Shown here: positions 1 to 7,659 of the stretch, in pieces
Layout of the letters: each line of letters begins with the position of its first letter
Numbering within the stretch: position 1 is the stretch's first letter
Assembly (NCBI GenBank): GCA_021781255.1
Contig: JAJXXG010000691.1
Span: 1-11,319, forward strand
Source of the DNA: Acidobacteriota bacterium
Lineage (GTDB): Bacteria > Acidobacteriota > Terriglobia > Terriglobales > Acidobacteriaceae
Length of the DNA: 11,319 nt
Direction: 5' to 3'
The notes under the pieces: model-generated
Databases searched by the model: none
Seen by the model: the letters and a program-made list of their open reading frames with translations, nothing else
Told to the model about the DNA's origin: nothing
Position numbers and translations under genes: made by a program

Positions 1-828
1 CGAGGGCAGCACGGCCAGGTTCATGGCGAAATAAAAAGCTGACACGAAAAGCACCGAGAGCAGTATGGCGCGGGGGATGGTGCGCTCGGGACGGCGCACC
101 TCACCGCCGAGGAAGCAGATGTTGTAATAGCCCCAGTAGCAGTAGGTGGCGAGCAGCGTGGCCTGGGCCAGGCCGCCAAGAGATGCAGTTAGCCCAAGTG
201 CGGGCGCCTGGGGCATGCGCCAGCCACCGGTGGCCGCTGCGTGGGCGAAACCAGAGACAATGACGCCCGCGAGGGCGGCGATGACTCCGGCAAAAAGCAC
301 CCAGGCGAGGCGCATGATGGAGCTCAGGTTGCGGTAGAGGAGCCCGGTGACCAACAGGCAGGCAGTTGCAGCAGCGAAGTTCGAGTAGTGGAGCGCAGGC
401 AGAGCGGCGATGGGTGCGGCGTCGAGGTGGGGCCAGAAAACGGCGAGAAAACCCGAGAGCCCAATGCAACCCGAGGCGACGGAGAGCGGAGCGGTAAAGC
501 CGACCTGCCAGACGTAGAGAAAACTGAGCCAGTTGCCAGGGCCGTCCGGGCCGTAGATCTCGCGCAGAAATGCATACGAACCGCCGGCGCGCGGAAAGGC
601 TGCTCCAAGTTCGGCCCAGACCAGGCCGTCGGCGATGGCGATGACTGCGCCCAGCACCCACGCCCAGACGGAGAGGCGATAGCCGGCGGCGGCTATGACC
701 AGCGGCAGCGTAATAAAGGGACCGACGCCGATCATCTCCAGCATGTTGAAGAGCACGGCCGAGCGCAGGCCGATGCGGCGCTCAAGATTGGCGGGGTGGG
801 TCGCGGAGGTTGAGGAGGATTGGGTCAT
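1..828 (-). CDS. APC-family amino-acid/polyamine permease, N-terminal part (runs off left edge)
   Basis: Reading leftward from the ATG at 826-828, the frame stays open for 276 codons to the window edge, so the C-terminal part is missing. The family is the amino acid-polyamine-organocation (APC) secondary transporters of the inner membrane, normally about 12 helices; roughly seven lie here. Visible family marks are the glycine-rich break in the first helix (GVGPFIT, residues 34-40), the FPRAGGSYAF segment after the second helix (79-88), and the cytoplasmic loop GGEVRRPERTIPRAI (241-255), which is typical of APC permeases. Hydrophobic helices are seen near 38-58, 56-74, 100-130, 150-165, 172-195, 214-240 and 254-273. 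No clear ribosome-binding site precedes the ATG. The gene is divergent from the LacI-type regulator with 141 bases between starts, so it is a plausible target of that regulator. The transported substrate cannot be told from this fragment. Confidence 0.88.
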   Translation of the reverse strand, partial: MTQSSSTSATHPANLERRIGLRSAVLFNMLEMIGVGPFITLPLVIAAAGYRLSVWAWVLGAVIAIADGLVWAELGAAFPRAGGSYAFLREIYGPDGPGNWLSFLYVWQVGFTAPLSVASGCIGLSGFLAVFWPHLDAAPIAALPALHYSNFAAATACLLVTGLLYRNLSSIMRLAWVLFAGVIAALAGVIVSGFAHAAATGGWRMPQAPALGLTASLGGLAQATLLATYCYWGYYNICFLGGEVRRPERTIPRAILLSVLFVSAFYFAMNLAVLPS

Positions 829-940
829 TCGGTGGCTGTTTAACAGATTACGGCACGAATGCCATTAACCCGGCGGCGGGCTTCCGGAGCGCGCGAGCCA
901 TTGACGAGTTGCAGTGCGTTGCAGGAGACTGAGTGCTCAA

Positions 941-952
941 GTACACGTGTGC
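941..952. promoter_or_regulatory. Candidate operator (near-palindrome) upstream of the LacI-type gene
   Basis: GTACACGTGTGC is a 12-base near-palindrome centred on CG with one mismatched pair; the inner ACACGTGT is perfect. LacI-family regulators usually bind even palindromes centred on CG. It lies 17 bases before the preferred start of the regulator and between the regulator and the divergent permease, so autoregulation or shared control is possible. This rests on symmetry and position only, and I see no second copy in the window. Confidence 0.25.
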
Positions 953-956
953 AATT

Positions 957-961
957 AGGGG
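957..961 (+). promoter_or_regulatory. Ribosome-binding site that decides the regulator start
   Basis: AGGGG lies 8 bases before the ATG at 970. The other in-frame ATGs, at 859 and 1048, have no comparable purine-rich sequence in front of them, so 970 is preferred. Confidence 0.5.
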
Positions 962-969
962 TTTCGGCA

Positions 970-2067
970 ATGTTAGAGGGTGACAGGGGCAAGGCATCGG
1001 AAGCTGCGCGGCCGACGGGCGGGAAGCGCGCGTCGCGGCAGCCCTCAATGAAGGACGTCCGGCGACCCTCGATCAAGGACATTGCGCGGCTGGCGCGGGT
1101 GTCGCACCCCACGGTATCGCGCGCCTTGCAGAACAGTCCGCTGGTGAACGCAGAGACAGCCGCGAAGATCCGCAGGATTGCTAACGAGGCGGGGTATCGC
1201 GCCAGCGCGGTGGCGCGGGGCCTGGTGACGCGGCGGACGCAGACCATCGGGCTCGTGGTGACCACGGTGGCCGATCCTTTTGCGGGCGAGGTAACGTGCG
1301 GTGTGGAGCAAACGGCCAGCGATCACGGTTACGCGGTGTTTCTGGCCAACTCGAACGCCGATCCCGAGCAGGAGCGCGATGTGGTGCAGGCGCTTGCCGA
1401 GCGGCGCGTGGACGGCATCATCGTCACCTCATCGCGCGTTGGCGCTCTGTATTTGCCGCTGCTCAAGGAACTGAACGTCCCTATCGTCCTGGTGAACGAT
1501 CAGTATCCCGGTTCGTTTGTGCATTCTGTGATGATTGCGAACCGGGAAGGAAGCCGTGCGGCCGCGGATCATCTAATCGGGCTGGGACACCGCAGGATTG
1601 CGTATGTGGGCGACCGGTCAGGCTATCAATCGGAAGCAGAGCGATTCGCCGGATACAAGGAAGCGCTGGCGGCGGCGGGGATTCCGTTCGTTGATGAACT
1701 TGCCGTCGAGGGCGACGGCCGGACCGAAGGCGCGATCGAGGCTATGAATCGTTTGCTGGCGCTGGATCGGCCGCCGACCGCGGTGTGCTGCTATAACGAC
1801 ATGACGGCGCTGGGGGCGATGCGGGCCATTCACGCCCTCGGACTGCGCGTCCCCGAGGATGTGTCGGTAACGGGATTCGACGATCTGTTTTTTGCGGCGT
1901 ATTTGCAGCCGCCGCTGACGACGGTGCGGCAGCCGATGCGGCGCATGGGGCAAATGGCGATGGAGAACCTGTTCAAATTGATGTCGGGTGAGGGATCGGT
2001 AGCGCAGATCGAGGTGGAGGCAGATTTGATTGTGAGAGGGTCGACGGGGCGAAGGACCAGGCACTAG
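970..2067 (+). CDS. LacI-family transcriptional regulator
   Basis: This is a one-component sugar- or metabolite-responsive DNA-binding regulator of 365 residues from the preferred start. The LacI helix-turn-helix is clear at residues 34-54 ([20 protein letters not shown]), followed by the hinge region ending [10 protein letters not shown] (76-85). The periplasmic-binding-protein-like effector domain runs from about residue 92 (TIGLVV) to the end and includes the usual [12 protein letters not shown] segment. About 32 basic, low-complexity residues precede the helix-turn-helix, longer than usual. The frame is open back to an ATG at 859, but 970 has the best ribosome-binding site; an ATG at 1048 would remove most of the extension but lacks one. 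The gene lies between a divergent APC permease and a downstream mmsA-type dehydrogenase, so these are its likely targets. The effector is unknown; inositol, sugar or branched-chain amino-acid breakdown products are guesses from context. Confidence 0.93.
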   Translation: MLEGDRGKASEAARPTGGKRASRQPSMKDVRRPSIKDIARLARVSHPTVSRALQNSPLVNAETAAKIRRIANEAGYRASAVARGLVTRRTQTIGLVVTTVADPFAGEVTCGVEQTASDHGYAVFLANSNADPEQERDVVQALAERRVDGIIVTSSRVGALYLPLLKELNVPIVLVNDQYPGSFVHSVMIANREGSRAAADHLIGLGHRRIAYVGDRSGYQSEAERFAGYKEALAAAGIPFVDELAVEGDGRTEGAIEAMNRLLALDRPPTAVCCYNDMTALGAMRAIHALGLRVPEDVSVTGFDDLFFAAYLQPPLTTVRQPMRRMGQMAMENLFKLMSGEGSVAQIEVEADLIVRGSTGRRTRH

Positions 2068-2141
2068 ACACGGGAGGACGAGCAGGAACGTGCGCGGGGT
2101 GCGCTCATGCCATGAAGAGGCGCGCAAGCACGAACGCTATC

Positions 2142-2155
2142 TTCTCCGAGGAGAA
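2142..2155 (+). promoter_or_regulatory. mmsA: Inverted repeat overlapping the mmsA ribosome-binding site
   Basis: TTCTCCGAGGAGAA has perfect six-base arms around GA. In RNA it can fold as a five-pair stem with a CGAG loop. The right arm includes most of the ribosome-binding site GAGGAG (2148-2153), which lies 8 bases before the ATG at 2162. It could be a weak translational brake or a protein-binding site, or simply chance, since a strong ribosome-binding site is easily matched by a pyrimidine run. Confidence 0.3.
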
Positions 2156-2161
2156 TACAAG

Positions 2162-3631
2162 ATGGAAAGGTTGCAGAATTTTATTGACAACGCATGGCGC
2201 GCGTCGAGCGCCGGTGAGGCACTGAACGTGATCAATCCGGCGTCAACCAAGGTGCTGGCGGAGGTTCCGCTCTCGCCGGCTGTGGATGTAAACGCGGCAG
2301 TAGAAGTAGCGGAGCGCGCTTTCCGCGAATGGCGGCGCACGCCTGTGGTTGAGCGCATCCAGCCGCTCTTCAGGCTGAAGGCGCTGCTGGAGCAGCACCG
2401 CGACGAACTGGCTCTTTCTATCACCGATGAGTGCGGAAAGACGCTGGCCGAGAGTAGAGGCGAGATCCTGCGCGCCGTGGAGAACGTGGAGACGGCGTGC
2501 GCCATGCCGGTCATGATGCAGGGAACGAACAGTGAAGACATTGCCGCCGGCATCGACGAGCACATGATCCGCCAGCCGCTGGGGGTGGTGGCGGGAATCG
2601 TGCCGTTCAATTTCCCGGGCATGATCGCATTCTGGTTCTTCCCCTACGCCGTTGCGGCAGGAAATTGCTTCCTGCTGAAGCCGTCCGAGCGCGTGCCCAT
2701 CACTTCGCAGAAGATCTTCAGTTTGATCCAGGCCGCGGGATTTCCGCCGGGCGTAATGCAGCTTGTGAACGGCGGTCGCGACGCGGTGAACGCGATTCTC
2801 GACCACCCCGGCATTCGCGCGGTGAGCTTTGTGGGATCGACGGCGACGGCGAAGTACATTTACAGCCGGGCGGCAGCAAATGGAAAACGCGCGCAGTGCC
2901 AGGGCGGCGCGAAGAATCCGATAGTGGTAATGCCGGATGCAGACATGGAAATGACCACGCACATTCTCGCCGATTCCGCCTTCGGATGCGCGGGGCAGCG
3001 CTGCCTGGCGGCATCCGTGGCGATCACAGTGGGCGGCGCGCGGCCCACCTTGACGGAACAGATTGCCGCGGCGGCGAAGAACCGCAAGACAGGCTACGGC
3101 GCAGCCCCGGGCGTGGAGATGGGCCCCGTGATCAGCGCCGAAAGCAAGGCGCGGATCGAGGGGCTGATTGCCAAAGGCGAACAGGCTGGTGCGCGTGTGC
3201 TGGTGGATGGGCGAGGGCGCAAGGTGGAGGGCTTCGAAGACGGATATTTTGTGCTGCCCACGGTGTTGGATGACGTTCCGCCGGATTCCGAGACGGCGCG
3301 GACCGAAATCTTCGGCCCGGTGCTGAGCCTGATCCACGCACAGACCATTGAAGAAGCTATCGCACTGGTGAACAGGCGCAGCTATGGCAATATGGCCTGC
3401 ATCTTTACTACCGACGGCGCCAACGCGCGGCGCTTCCGCTACGAAGTGCAATCGGGCAACGTGGGAATCAACGTGGGCGTGGCCGCGCCGATGTCGACCT
3501 TTCCGTTCAGCGGGTGGGGCGAGAGCTTTTTCGGCGACCTGCATGCGCAGGCGTTCCATGCCGTGGAGTTCTTCACGCAAACCAAGGTGGTGGTGGAACG
3601 CTGGCCGAAGGAATGGAGCAGGAAATTTTAA
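2162..3631 (+). CDS. mmsA: Methylmalonate-semialdehyde dehydrogenase (CoA-acylating)
   Basis: This cytoplasmic aldehyde-dehydrogenase-superfamily enzyme oxidises methylmalonate semialdehyde, and usually malonate semialdehyde, with NAD and CoA to propionyl-CoA (or acetyl-CoA) and CO2, at the end of valine or myo-inositol breakdown. The product has 489 residues, normal for the family. Marks are [16 protein letters not shown] with [12 protein letters not shown] after it (148-176), the cofactor-site FVGSTATAK (224-231), [16 protein letters not shown] (246-261), and GCAGQRC (275-281) with the catalytic Cys281. The general-base glutamate of hydrolytic aldehyde dehydrogenases (ELGGK motif) is missing, as expected for the CoA-acylating branch. 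EIFGPVLS (382-389) and the [13 protein letters not shown] end are also typical. The ATG at 2162 follows GAGGAG at 8 bases; an upstream in-frame start at 2090 adds 24 unlike residues and is rejected. It lies 94 bases after the LacI-type gene, in the same direction, and may be controlled by it. Confidence 0.93.
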   Translation: MERLQNFIDNAWRASSAGEALNVINPASTKVLAEVPLSPAVDVNAAVEVAERAFREWRRTPVVERIQPLFRLKALLEQHRDELALSITDECGKTLAESRGEILRAVENVETACAMPVMMQGTNSEDIAAGIDEHMIRQPLGVVAGIVPFNFPGMIAFWFFPYAVAAGNCFLLKPSERVPITSQKIFSLIQAAGFPPGVMQLVNGGRDAVNAILDHPGIRAVSFVGSTATAKYIYSRAAANGKRAQCQGGAKNPIVVMPDADMEMTTHILADSAFGCAGQRCLAASVAITVGGARPTLTEQIAAAAKNRKTGYGAAPGVEMGPVISAESKARIEGLIAKGEQAGARVLVDGRGRKVEGFEDGYFVLPTVLDDVPPDSETARTEIFGPVLSLIHAQTIEEAIALVNRRSYGNMACIFTTDGANARRFRYEVQSGNVGINVGVAAPMSTFPFSGWGESFFGDLHAQAFHAVEFFTQTKVVVERWPKEWSRKF

Positions 3632-4088
3632 AGGCAGGGACTATAGCGGTCATGGACTGCTGCGCGTTTCATCAACTGGCCGGTTGATGCGGACTTTCGG
3701 CCGCAGTATGGCTGGGCAGCGCGGAAGCTCCAGCCAAACCTGTGAACGAAGGATTCTCTCCGTTCCTAATCTCGATGGGGATGGTGACGGGCGCGTTTTT
3801 AGCGCGCTGGACGGTGCCCACAACGCTGAATTCGTGTTCAGCGACCTCCGCCAAAAGCCTCACTTGCTGGCGCGGGCGCTGTTTGCCGGGATGCTGTGGT
3901 TTGGGGCGCCACATCCTGCGCCAGGACCCAGGATTTTCGTCCTCTTACGGCACGGCTAAGGATCTGACAAAGAACCGGGTTATGAAACAGCTAGTCCATA
4001 ATAGAGGGATGGAGTGTCGGGACGGATGGTGACCTGTATCACTCTTGTGGCAAAATTTGGAATTTAGAACCCTTTGGGGAGAATCGCA
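3632..4088. other. 457-base stretch without a convincing gene
   Basis: This stretch separates mmsA from the transcarboxylase cluster. Open frames exist on both strands (for example plus 3742-4032 and minus 3672-3914), but none has a convincing ribosome-binding site or a family I recognise. The minus frame gives a fairly protein-like middle segment (about 3740-3850), which could be a decayed gene or a repeated element. An inverted repeat lies at 3670-3689. CATAAT at 3997-4002 resembles a -10 box, but no good -35 precedes it. The last 80 bases become AT-richer (around 4048-4070) and probably hold the promoter region of the cluster. Confidence 0.5.
3670..3689. repeat. Inverted repeat downstream of mmsA
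   Basis: CATCAACTGGCCGGTTGATG forms seven Watson-Crick pairs plus one T-G pair around a GGCC loop, 39 bases after the mmsA stop. No run of T follows, so it is not a standard intrinsic terminator. It could be an operator, a transcript-end hairpin, or the edge of a repeat element. Confidence 0.45.
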
Positions 4089-5600
4089 ATGACCCGCGTT
4101 ATTGAGATTACTGAATTGGCTCTTCGAGACTCTCATCAAAGTCTGCTGGCCACGCGCATGGCTCTTGACGACATGGTTCCTGCCTGCGAAGACCTCGACA
4201 ACGCCGGTTACTGGTCAGTGGAATGCTGGGGAGGCGCGACCTTCGATTCCTGCATTCGCTTTCTCAATGAGGATCCCTGGGAACGGCTGCGCATCTTCCG
4301 CAAGTTAATGCCCAAAACGCGATTGCAGATGCTGCTGCGCGGCCAGAACCTGCTCGGATACCGCCATTACGAAGACGGCGTCGTGGAACGGTTTGTGGAG
4401 CAGTCAGCCGAAAACGGCATGGATGTATTCCGTGTTTTCGACGCGCTGAATGATGTGCGCAATCTGAAAACCAGCATCGACGCCGTGAAGCGAACGGGCA
4501 AGCATGCGCAAGGCACGATCTGCTATACGGTGAGCCCATTACATACAGTTCAGGCCTTTGCTGAGATGGCCGAGCATCTCAAAGAGATGGGCTGCGATTC
4601 GATCTGCATCAAGGACATGGCCGCGCTGCTGAAGCCGCAGCCTGCCTATGATTTGGTCAAAGGCATCAAGCAGCGCTGCGGGCAGGATACGTTGGTTCAT
4701 GTTCATACTCATGCTACGACCGGCGTAACGATGGTGAGCCTGATGAAAGCCATCGAAGCGGGCTGCGACATTGTGGATACCGCAGTTAGCTCGCTTTCGC
4801 TGGGACCGGGACACAATCCCACGGAGAGCCTGGTCGAGATGCTCGAAGGCACCGGCTACGAGACTCGCATCGATCTGGAATGCGTGCAGCGCGTATCGAA
4901 ACACTTCGCCGGGATCCGTCCGCGCTATCGCGAATTCTTCAGTGAAAACATGGGCGTGGATACGGCGATTTTCGAGAGCCAGATTCCCGGCGGCATGATC
5001 TCGAATATGGAGAGCCAGCTCAAAGGGCAGGGCGCCAGCGACCGCTTGCAGGAGGTTCTGGAAGAAGTGCCGCGAGTACGCAAGGACTCAGGATATCCGC
5101 CCCTGGTTACGCCAACTAGCCAGATTGTAGGTTCGCAGGCGGTCTTCAATGTTTTGATAGGCAAGTACAAGGTGTTAACCGGCGAATTTGCCGACCTGAT
5201 GCTCGGCTATTACGGCAGCACAATCGGAGAGAAAAACCCCGAGGTGCTGAAGATGGCCGAGGCACATGCCAAGAAACCTGCAATTGCCTGTCGCCCCGCC
5301 GATCTGCTGACTCCGGAGTGGGAGAACCTGAGCGTGACGGCGAAGGCATTGGAGGGCAACGATGGCTCGGATGGCGATGTATTGACCAATGCGATGTTCC
5401 CGCAGGTTGCGCCCAAGTTCTTCAAGACGCGCCACGAGGGTCGCAAGAATCTTGGCAAGGATCCCACAATGCCTGTGGCGGCCGAGCCAACGACTCAGCC
5501 CGGAACGGCAGAAGGCGCAAAGTCGCTCGCCGCCACCGTGAATTACGTGATCACGCTGAATGGGAAAGAGCACCGGGTAACCGTGGCTCAGAAAAAGTAG
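4089..5600 (+). CDS. Methylmalonyl-CoA carboxyltransferase 5S-type subunit (pyruvate/oxaloacetate carboxyltransferase)
   Basis: This is the metal-dependent carboxyltransferase that moves a carboxyl group between biotin and pyruvate/oxaloacetate. Its 503 residues are very close in length and sequence to the Propionibacterium transcarboxylase 5S subunit. The TIM-barrel active site is intact: Asp14 in LRDSHQS, Lys175 in IKDMAAL (the carbamylated metal ligand in the family), and His206 and His208 in VHTHATTG. Other shared segments are YWSVECWGGATFDSCIRFLNEDPWERL (41-67), MLLRGQNLLGYRHY (81-94), SLSLGPGHNPTES (235-247) and QIPGGMISNMESQL (298-311). Unlike oxaloacetate decarboxylase alpha chains, it has no C-terminal biotin domain; it ends in a short strand-like tail (NYVITLNGKEHRVTV, 485-499), and the biotin domain is a separate gene downstream. 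The ATG at 4089 follows GGGGAG (4076-4081) by 7 bases; a TTG at 4074 is less likely. It is the first gene of the cluster, with 40 bases before the next. Sampled base composition is lower in G+C than the 12S gene. Confidence 0.93.
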   Translation: MTRVIEITELALRDSHQSLLATRMALDDMVPACEDLDNAGYWSVECWGGATFDSCIRFLNEDPWERLRIFRKLMPKTRLQMLLRGQNLLGYRHYEDGVVERFVEQSAENGMDVFRVFDALNDVRNLKTSIDAVKRTGKHAQGTICYTVSPLHTVQAFAEMAEHLKEMGCDSICIKDMAALLKPQPAYDLVKGIKQRCGQDTLVHVHTHATTGVTMVSLMKAIEAGCDIVDTAVSSLSLGPGHNPTESLVEMLEGTGYETRIDLECVQRVSKHFAGIRPRYREFFSENMGVDTAIFESQIPGGMISNMESQLKGQGASDRLQEVLEEVPRVRKDSGYPPLVTPTSQIVGSQAVFNVLIGKYKVLTGEFADLMLGYYGSTIGEKNPEVLKMAEAHAKKPAIACRPADLLTPEWENLSVTAKALEGNDGSDGDVLTNAMFPQVAPKFFKTRHEGRKNLGKDPTMPVAAEPTTQPGTAEGAKSLAATVNYVITLNGKEHRVTVAQKK

Positions 5601-5640
5601 TCCGGGGTTCAATTACATACCGAAGAATCCAGGAGCAGGT

Positions 5641-7215
5641 ATGGCCACGCAGGATCAGAATGCAAAGCAGAAGACGATGAGTGACAAGATCGGCGAACTG
5701 ATCGCCAGACGCGACGCCATGGAACTGGGCGGCGGCAAGGAGCGGATCGAAGTTCAGCACGCCTCCGGAAAACTGACTGCGCGGGAGCGGATCGAGCGGC
5801 TGGTGGACAAAGGCAGCTTTGAGGAGATCGGGCTGTTTGCCGCGCATCGGGCGACGTTTTTCGGAATGGCGGGCCGTGAACTGCCTGCCGATGGAGTTGT
5901 AACCGGGTGTGCGGTGGTTGACGGGCGGCCAGTGAATCTGGCTAGCCAGGATTTCACGGTGGCCGGGGGCGCTGCGGGCGAGTCCCACAGCGATAAGATC
6001 GCCGAGATGATGCGCATGAGCCTGAAGACCGGCTGCCCATTTATCTTCATCAACGACTCGGGCGGGGCGAGGGTGCAGGAGGGGATTGACAGCCTGGCCG
6101 GATATGCGCGGGTTTTCTATCACAACGTGTTGCTCTCGGGGTCGGTGCCGCAGATCTCGCTGATTTGCGGGCCATGCGCGGGAGGCGCGGCCTACAGCCC
6201 TGCGCTGACCGACTTCATCATCCAGACGCGGCAGGCCAGAATGTTCATCACCGGGCCGCAGGTGCTGAAGCAGGTGACAGGCGAAGAAGTGACGGCCGAA
6301 GAGTTGGGCGGTGCTGAGTCGCAGATGAACTACTCGGGGGTGGTCCACCTGATCGCAGAGAACGATGAAGAGGCGATCCGGCTTTGCCGCCGCCTGCTGA
6401 GCTTTTTGCCGTCGAACAATCTGGAAGATCCGCCGCGGCTGCCGTTCAATGGGCGATTGAAGGCCGATGCGGCTATGAACGAAATAGTTCCCGCGGACCC
6501 GAAGATGGCCTACGATGTGCGCGACGTGATTACGCACGTGGTTGACAACGAGGATTTCCTGGAAATTCAGCCCGGATTTGCCGCGAATATCGTGATCGGA
6601 TTTGGCCGCCTTGCGGGCAGGCCGGTGGGAATTGTGGCCAACCAGCCGTGCGCGCTGGCCGGCGTGCTCGACATCAATGCCTCGGTCAAGGCGGCGCGGT
6701 TTGTGCGCTTCTGCAACGCGTTCAACATTCCTCTGCTGACCTTTGTGGATGTGCCGGGATTTTTGCCTGGCGTGGATCAGGAGCGGGGAGGAATTATCCG
6801 GCACGGCGCCAAGCTGCTCTTTGCCTACTCTGCGGCGACGGTGCCGAAGATTACGGTGATTCTGCGCAAGGCGTATGGCGGCGCGTACATTGCGATGTGC
6901 TCGAAGGGGCTGGGCGCGGATCGTGTGATGGCGTGGCCAACGGCAGAGGTAGCGGTGATGGGCGCCGAGGGCGCCGCGGAGATCGTCTTCCGCAAGGAGA
7001 TCGACGCCTCCGAGGACAAAGAGGCGCGGCGCAGGGAGATGGTGGAAGAGTATCGGGAGACGTTTTCCAATCCCTACGTAGCCGCGGGCCGGCGGCTGGT
7101 GAATGAGGTGATCGAGCCGGCCGAAACCCGGCGATGCCTGGCGCGGGCGCTCGAGTCGCTGCACACCAAGCAAGAAACCCGTCCTCATAAGAAACACGGA
7201 TTGATTCCACTATAG
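5641..7215 (+). CDS. mmdA: Methylmalonyl-CoA carboxyltransferase 12S-type subunit / propionyl-CoA carboxylase beta-type
   Basis: This is an acyl-CoA carboxyltransferase of the crotonase fold, exchanging carboxyl between biotin and propionyl-CoA/methylmalonyl-CoA (or acetyl-CoA/malonyl-CoA). Its 524 residues fit the 12S, MmdA and PccB families. The N-domain oxyanion segments are GGARVQEG (141-148) and GPCAGGAAYSPALTDF (177-192); the C-domain ones are VPGFLPGVDQERGGIIRHGA (371-390) and RKAYGGAYIAMCSKGLGAD (409-427), then AEVAVMGAEGAAEI (435-448). The tail KKHGLIPL is typical. Residue 417, after AYGGAY, is Ile where strictly propionyl-specific PccB enzymes have Asp, so the acyl chain may not be tightly fixed. 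AGGAG at 5631-5635 lies 5 bases before the ATG. Adjacent 5S and biotin-carrier genes favour transcarboxylase over a simple carboxylase, but a biotin carboxylase elsewhere could make it propionyl- or acetyl-CoA carboxylase. The same subunit in sodium-pumping decarboxylases is accompanied by a membrane beta subunit, absent here. Confidence 0.9.
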   Translation: MATQDQNAKQKTMSDKIGELIARRDAMELGGGKERIEVQHASGKLTARERIERLVDKGSFEEIGLFAAHRATFFGMAGRELPADGVVTGCAVVDGRPVNLASQDFTVAGGAAGESHSDKIAEMMRMSLKTGCPFIFINDSGGARVQEGIDSLAGYARVFYHNVLLSGSVPQISLICGPCAGGAAYSPALTDFIIQTRQARMFITGPQVLKQVTGEEVTAEELGGAESQMNYSGVVHLIAENDEEAIRLCRRLLSFLPSNNLEDPPRLPFNGRLKADAAMNEIVPADPKMAYDVRDVITHVVDNEDFLEIQPGFAANIVIGFGRLAGRPVGIVANQPCALAGVLDINASVKAARFVRFCNAFNIPLLTFVDVPGFLPGVDQERGGIIRHGAKLLFAYSAATVPKITVILRKAYGGAYIAMCSKGLGADRVMAWPTAEVAVMGAEGAAEIVFRKEIDASEDKEARRREMVEEYRETFSNPYVAAGRRLVNEVIEPAETRRCLARALESLHTKQETRPHKKHGLIPL

Positions 7216-7244
7216 GGTCTGCTAACACTAATGAGGAGCGGCGC

Positions 7245-7622
7245 GTGAAAGAGAATCTGGCAGAGTTGATTCAGGAGCTCACCGAGCGGCAACAAACGTC
7301 CGAGCGCCGATTGAGCGAACTAGGCACGCAAATCAAAGCTCTCGAAGCCCGGATCGCGGAACTTGGTCAGTCTGCGCCGCTTCGCGATGCAGCAGCGACT
7401 CAGGCAAAGGCGGCGCAAACCGAACCTGGGAAGCCCGCCGGCGCCGAGGTCACTCCCGAGATCATCATCCTGCTGGCTGCGGCCGCCACTGCATACCTTG
7501 GGAAAAACGTCCGTATCCGTTCGGCCAAAGTGCTGCAATCGCCCTATAGAATCGTCAATCTGTGGGCGCAACAGGGGCGTGTGTCCAATCAAGCCTCGCA
7601 CTATTTGCGTTGGAGGCGATAA
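7245..7622 (+). CDS. Small coiled-coil protein of unknown function within the transcarboxylase cluster
   Basis: This is a 125-residue protein that I do not recognise with certainty. Residues 1-42 are a charged heptad-like coiled coil rich in Leu, Glu and Arg (ENLAELIQELTERQQTSE and the segment after it). Residues 43-68 are an Ala/Pro/Gly linker. Residues 69-88 (VTPEIIILLAAAATAYLGK) form a hydrophobic helix too short and alanine-rich to be a sure membrane span, followed by a basic, strand-like VRIRSAKVL and an aromatic/basic end (LWAQQGRVSNQASHYLRWRR). The general plan, a helix after PE, then a basic strand, then a W...GR end, recalls the soluble parts of OadG-type gamma subunits and the small epsilon subunits of actinobacterial acyl-CoA carboxylases, but this is a loose resemblance. 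The GTG start follows GAGGAG (7233-7238) by 6 bases. It lies 29 bases after the 12S gene and 37 before the biotin carrier, so it is probably an assembly or scaffold subunit of the complex. Confidence 0.8.
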   Translation: MKENLAELIQELTERQQTSERRLSELGTQIKALEARIAELGQSAPLRDAAATQAKAAQTEPGKPAGAEVTPEIIILLAAAATAYLGKNVRIRSAKVLQSPYRIVNLWAQQGRVSNQASHYLRWRR

Positions 7623-7644
7623 CCCGCAGGGAACATCTTTCCAC

Positions 7645-7653
7645 GGAAGGAAG
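7645..7653 (+). promoter_or_regulatory. Ribosome-binding site that supports the TTG start of the biotin carrier
   Basis: GGAAGGAAG lies just before the TTG at 7660, with AAGGA (7647-7651) 8 bases away. No ATG or GTG with a better site exists nearby in this frame, and translation from the TTG gives the expected family N-terminus. Confidence 0.6.
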
Positions 7654-7659
7654 AACCAA

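Noticed and set aside
101..813. Open frames overlapping the permease in other frames (minus 101-661, plus 241-813)
   Set aside because: The true minus-strand frame shows a continuous APC permease; these are Arg-rich shadows.
2243..3580. Minus-strand open frame of 445 codons across mmsA
   Set aside because: Antisense to a fully conserved dehydrogenase; composition is Arg/His-rich with no recognisable fold.
3384..3959. Plus-strand open frame starting inside mmsA and extending into the gap
   Set aside because: Half of it overlaps mmsA in another frame and the remainder matches no family; no ribosome-binding site.
3742..4032. Plus-strand 96-codon open frame in the gap before the 5S gene
   Set aside because: No ribosome-binding site and irregular Cys/Trp/Arg-rich composition; not supportable as a gene.
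4045..4073. Possible promoter TTGTGG with TTTAGA or TAGAAC before the 5S gene
   Set aside because: Spacing of 12-14 bases is too short for a sigma-70 promoter.
5551..7197. Long open frame (548 codons) on the minus strand across the 12S gene
   Set aside because: It is antisense to a gene with complete family motifs, is rich in Arg, His and Pro without any domain, and is the usual by-product of high G+C.
7363..7659. Upstream extension of the biotin-carrier frame to an ATG at 7363
   Set aside because: It overlaps the small coiled-coil gene in another frame, and the added residues are Arg/Pro-rich and unlike any carrier; the TTG at 7660 gives the family N-terminus.
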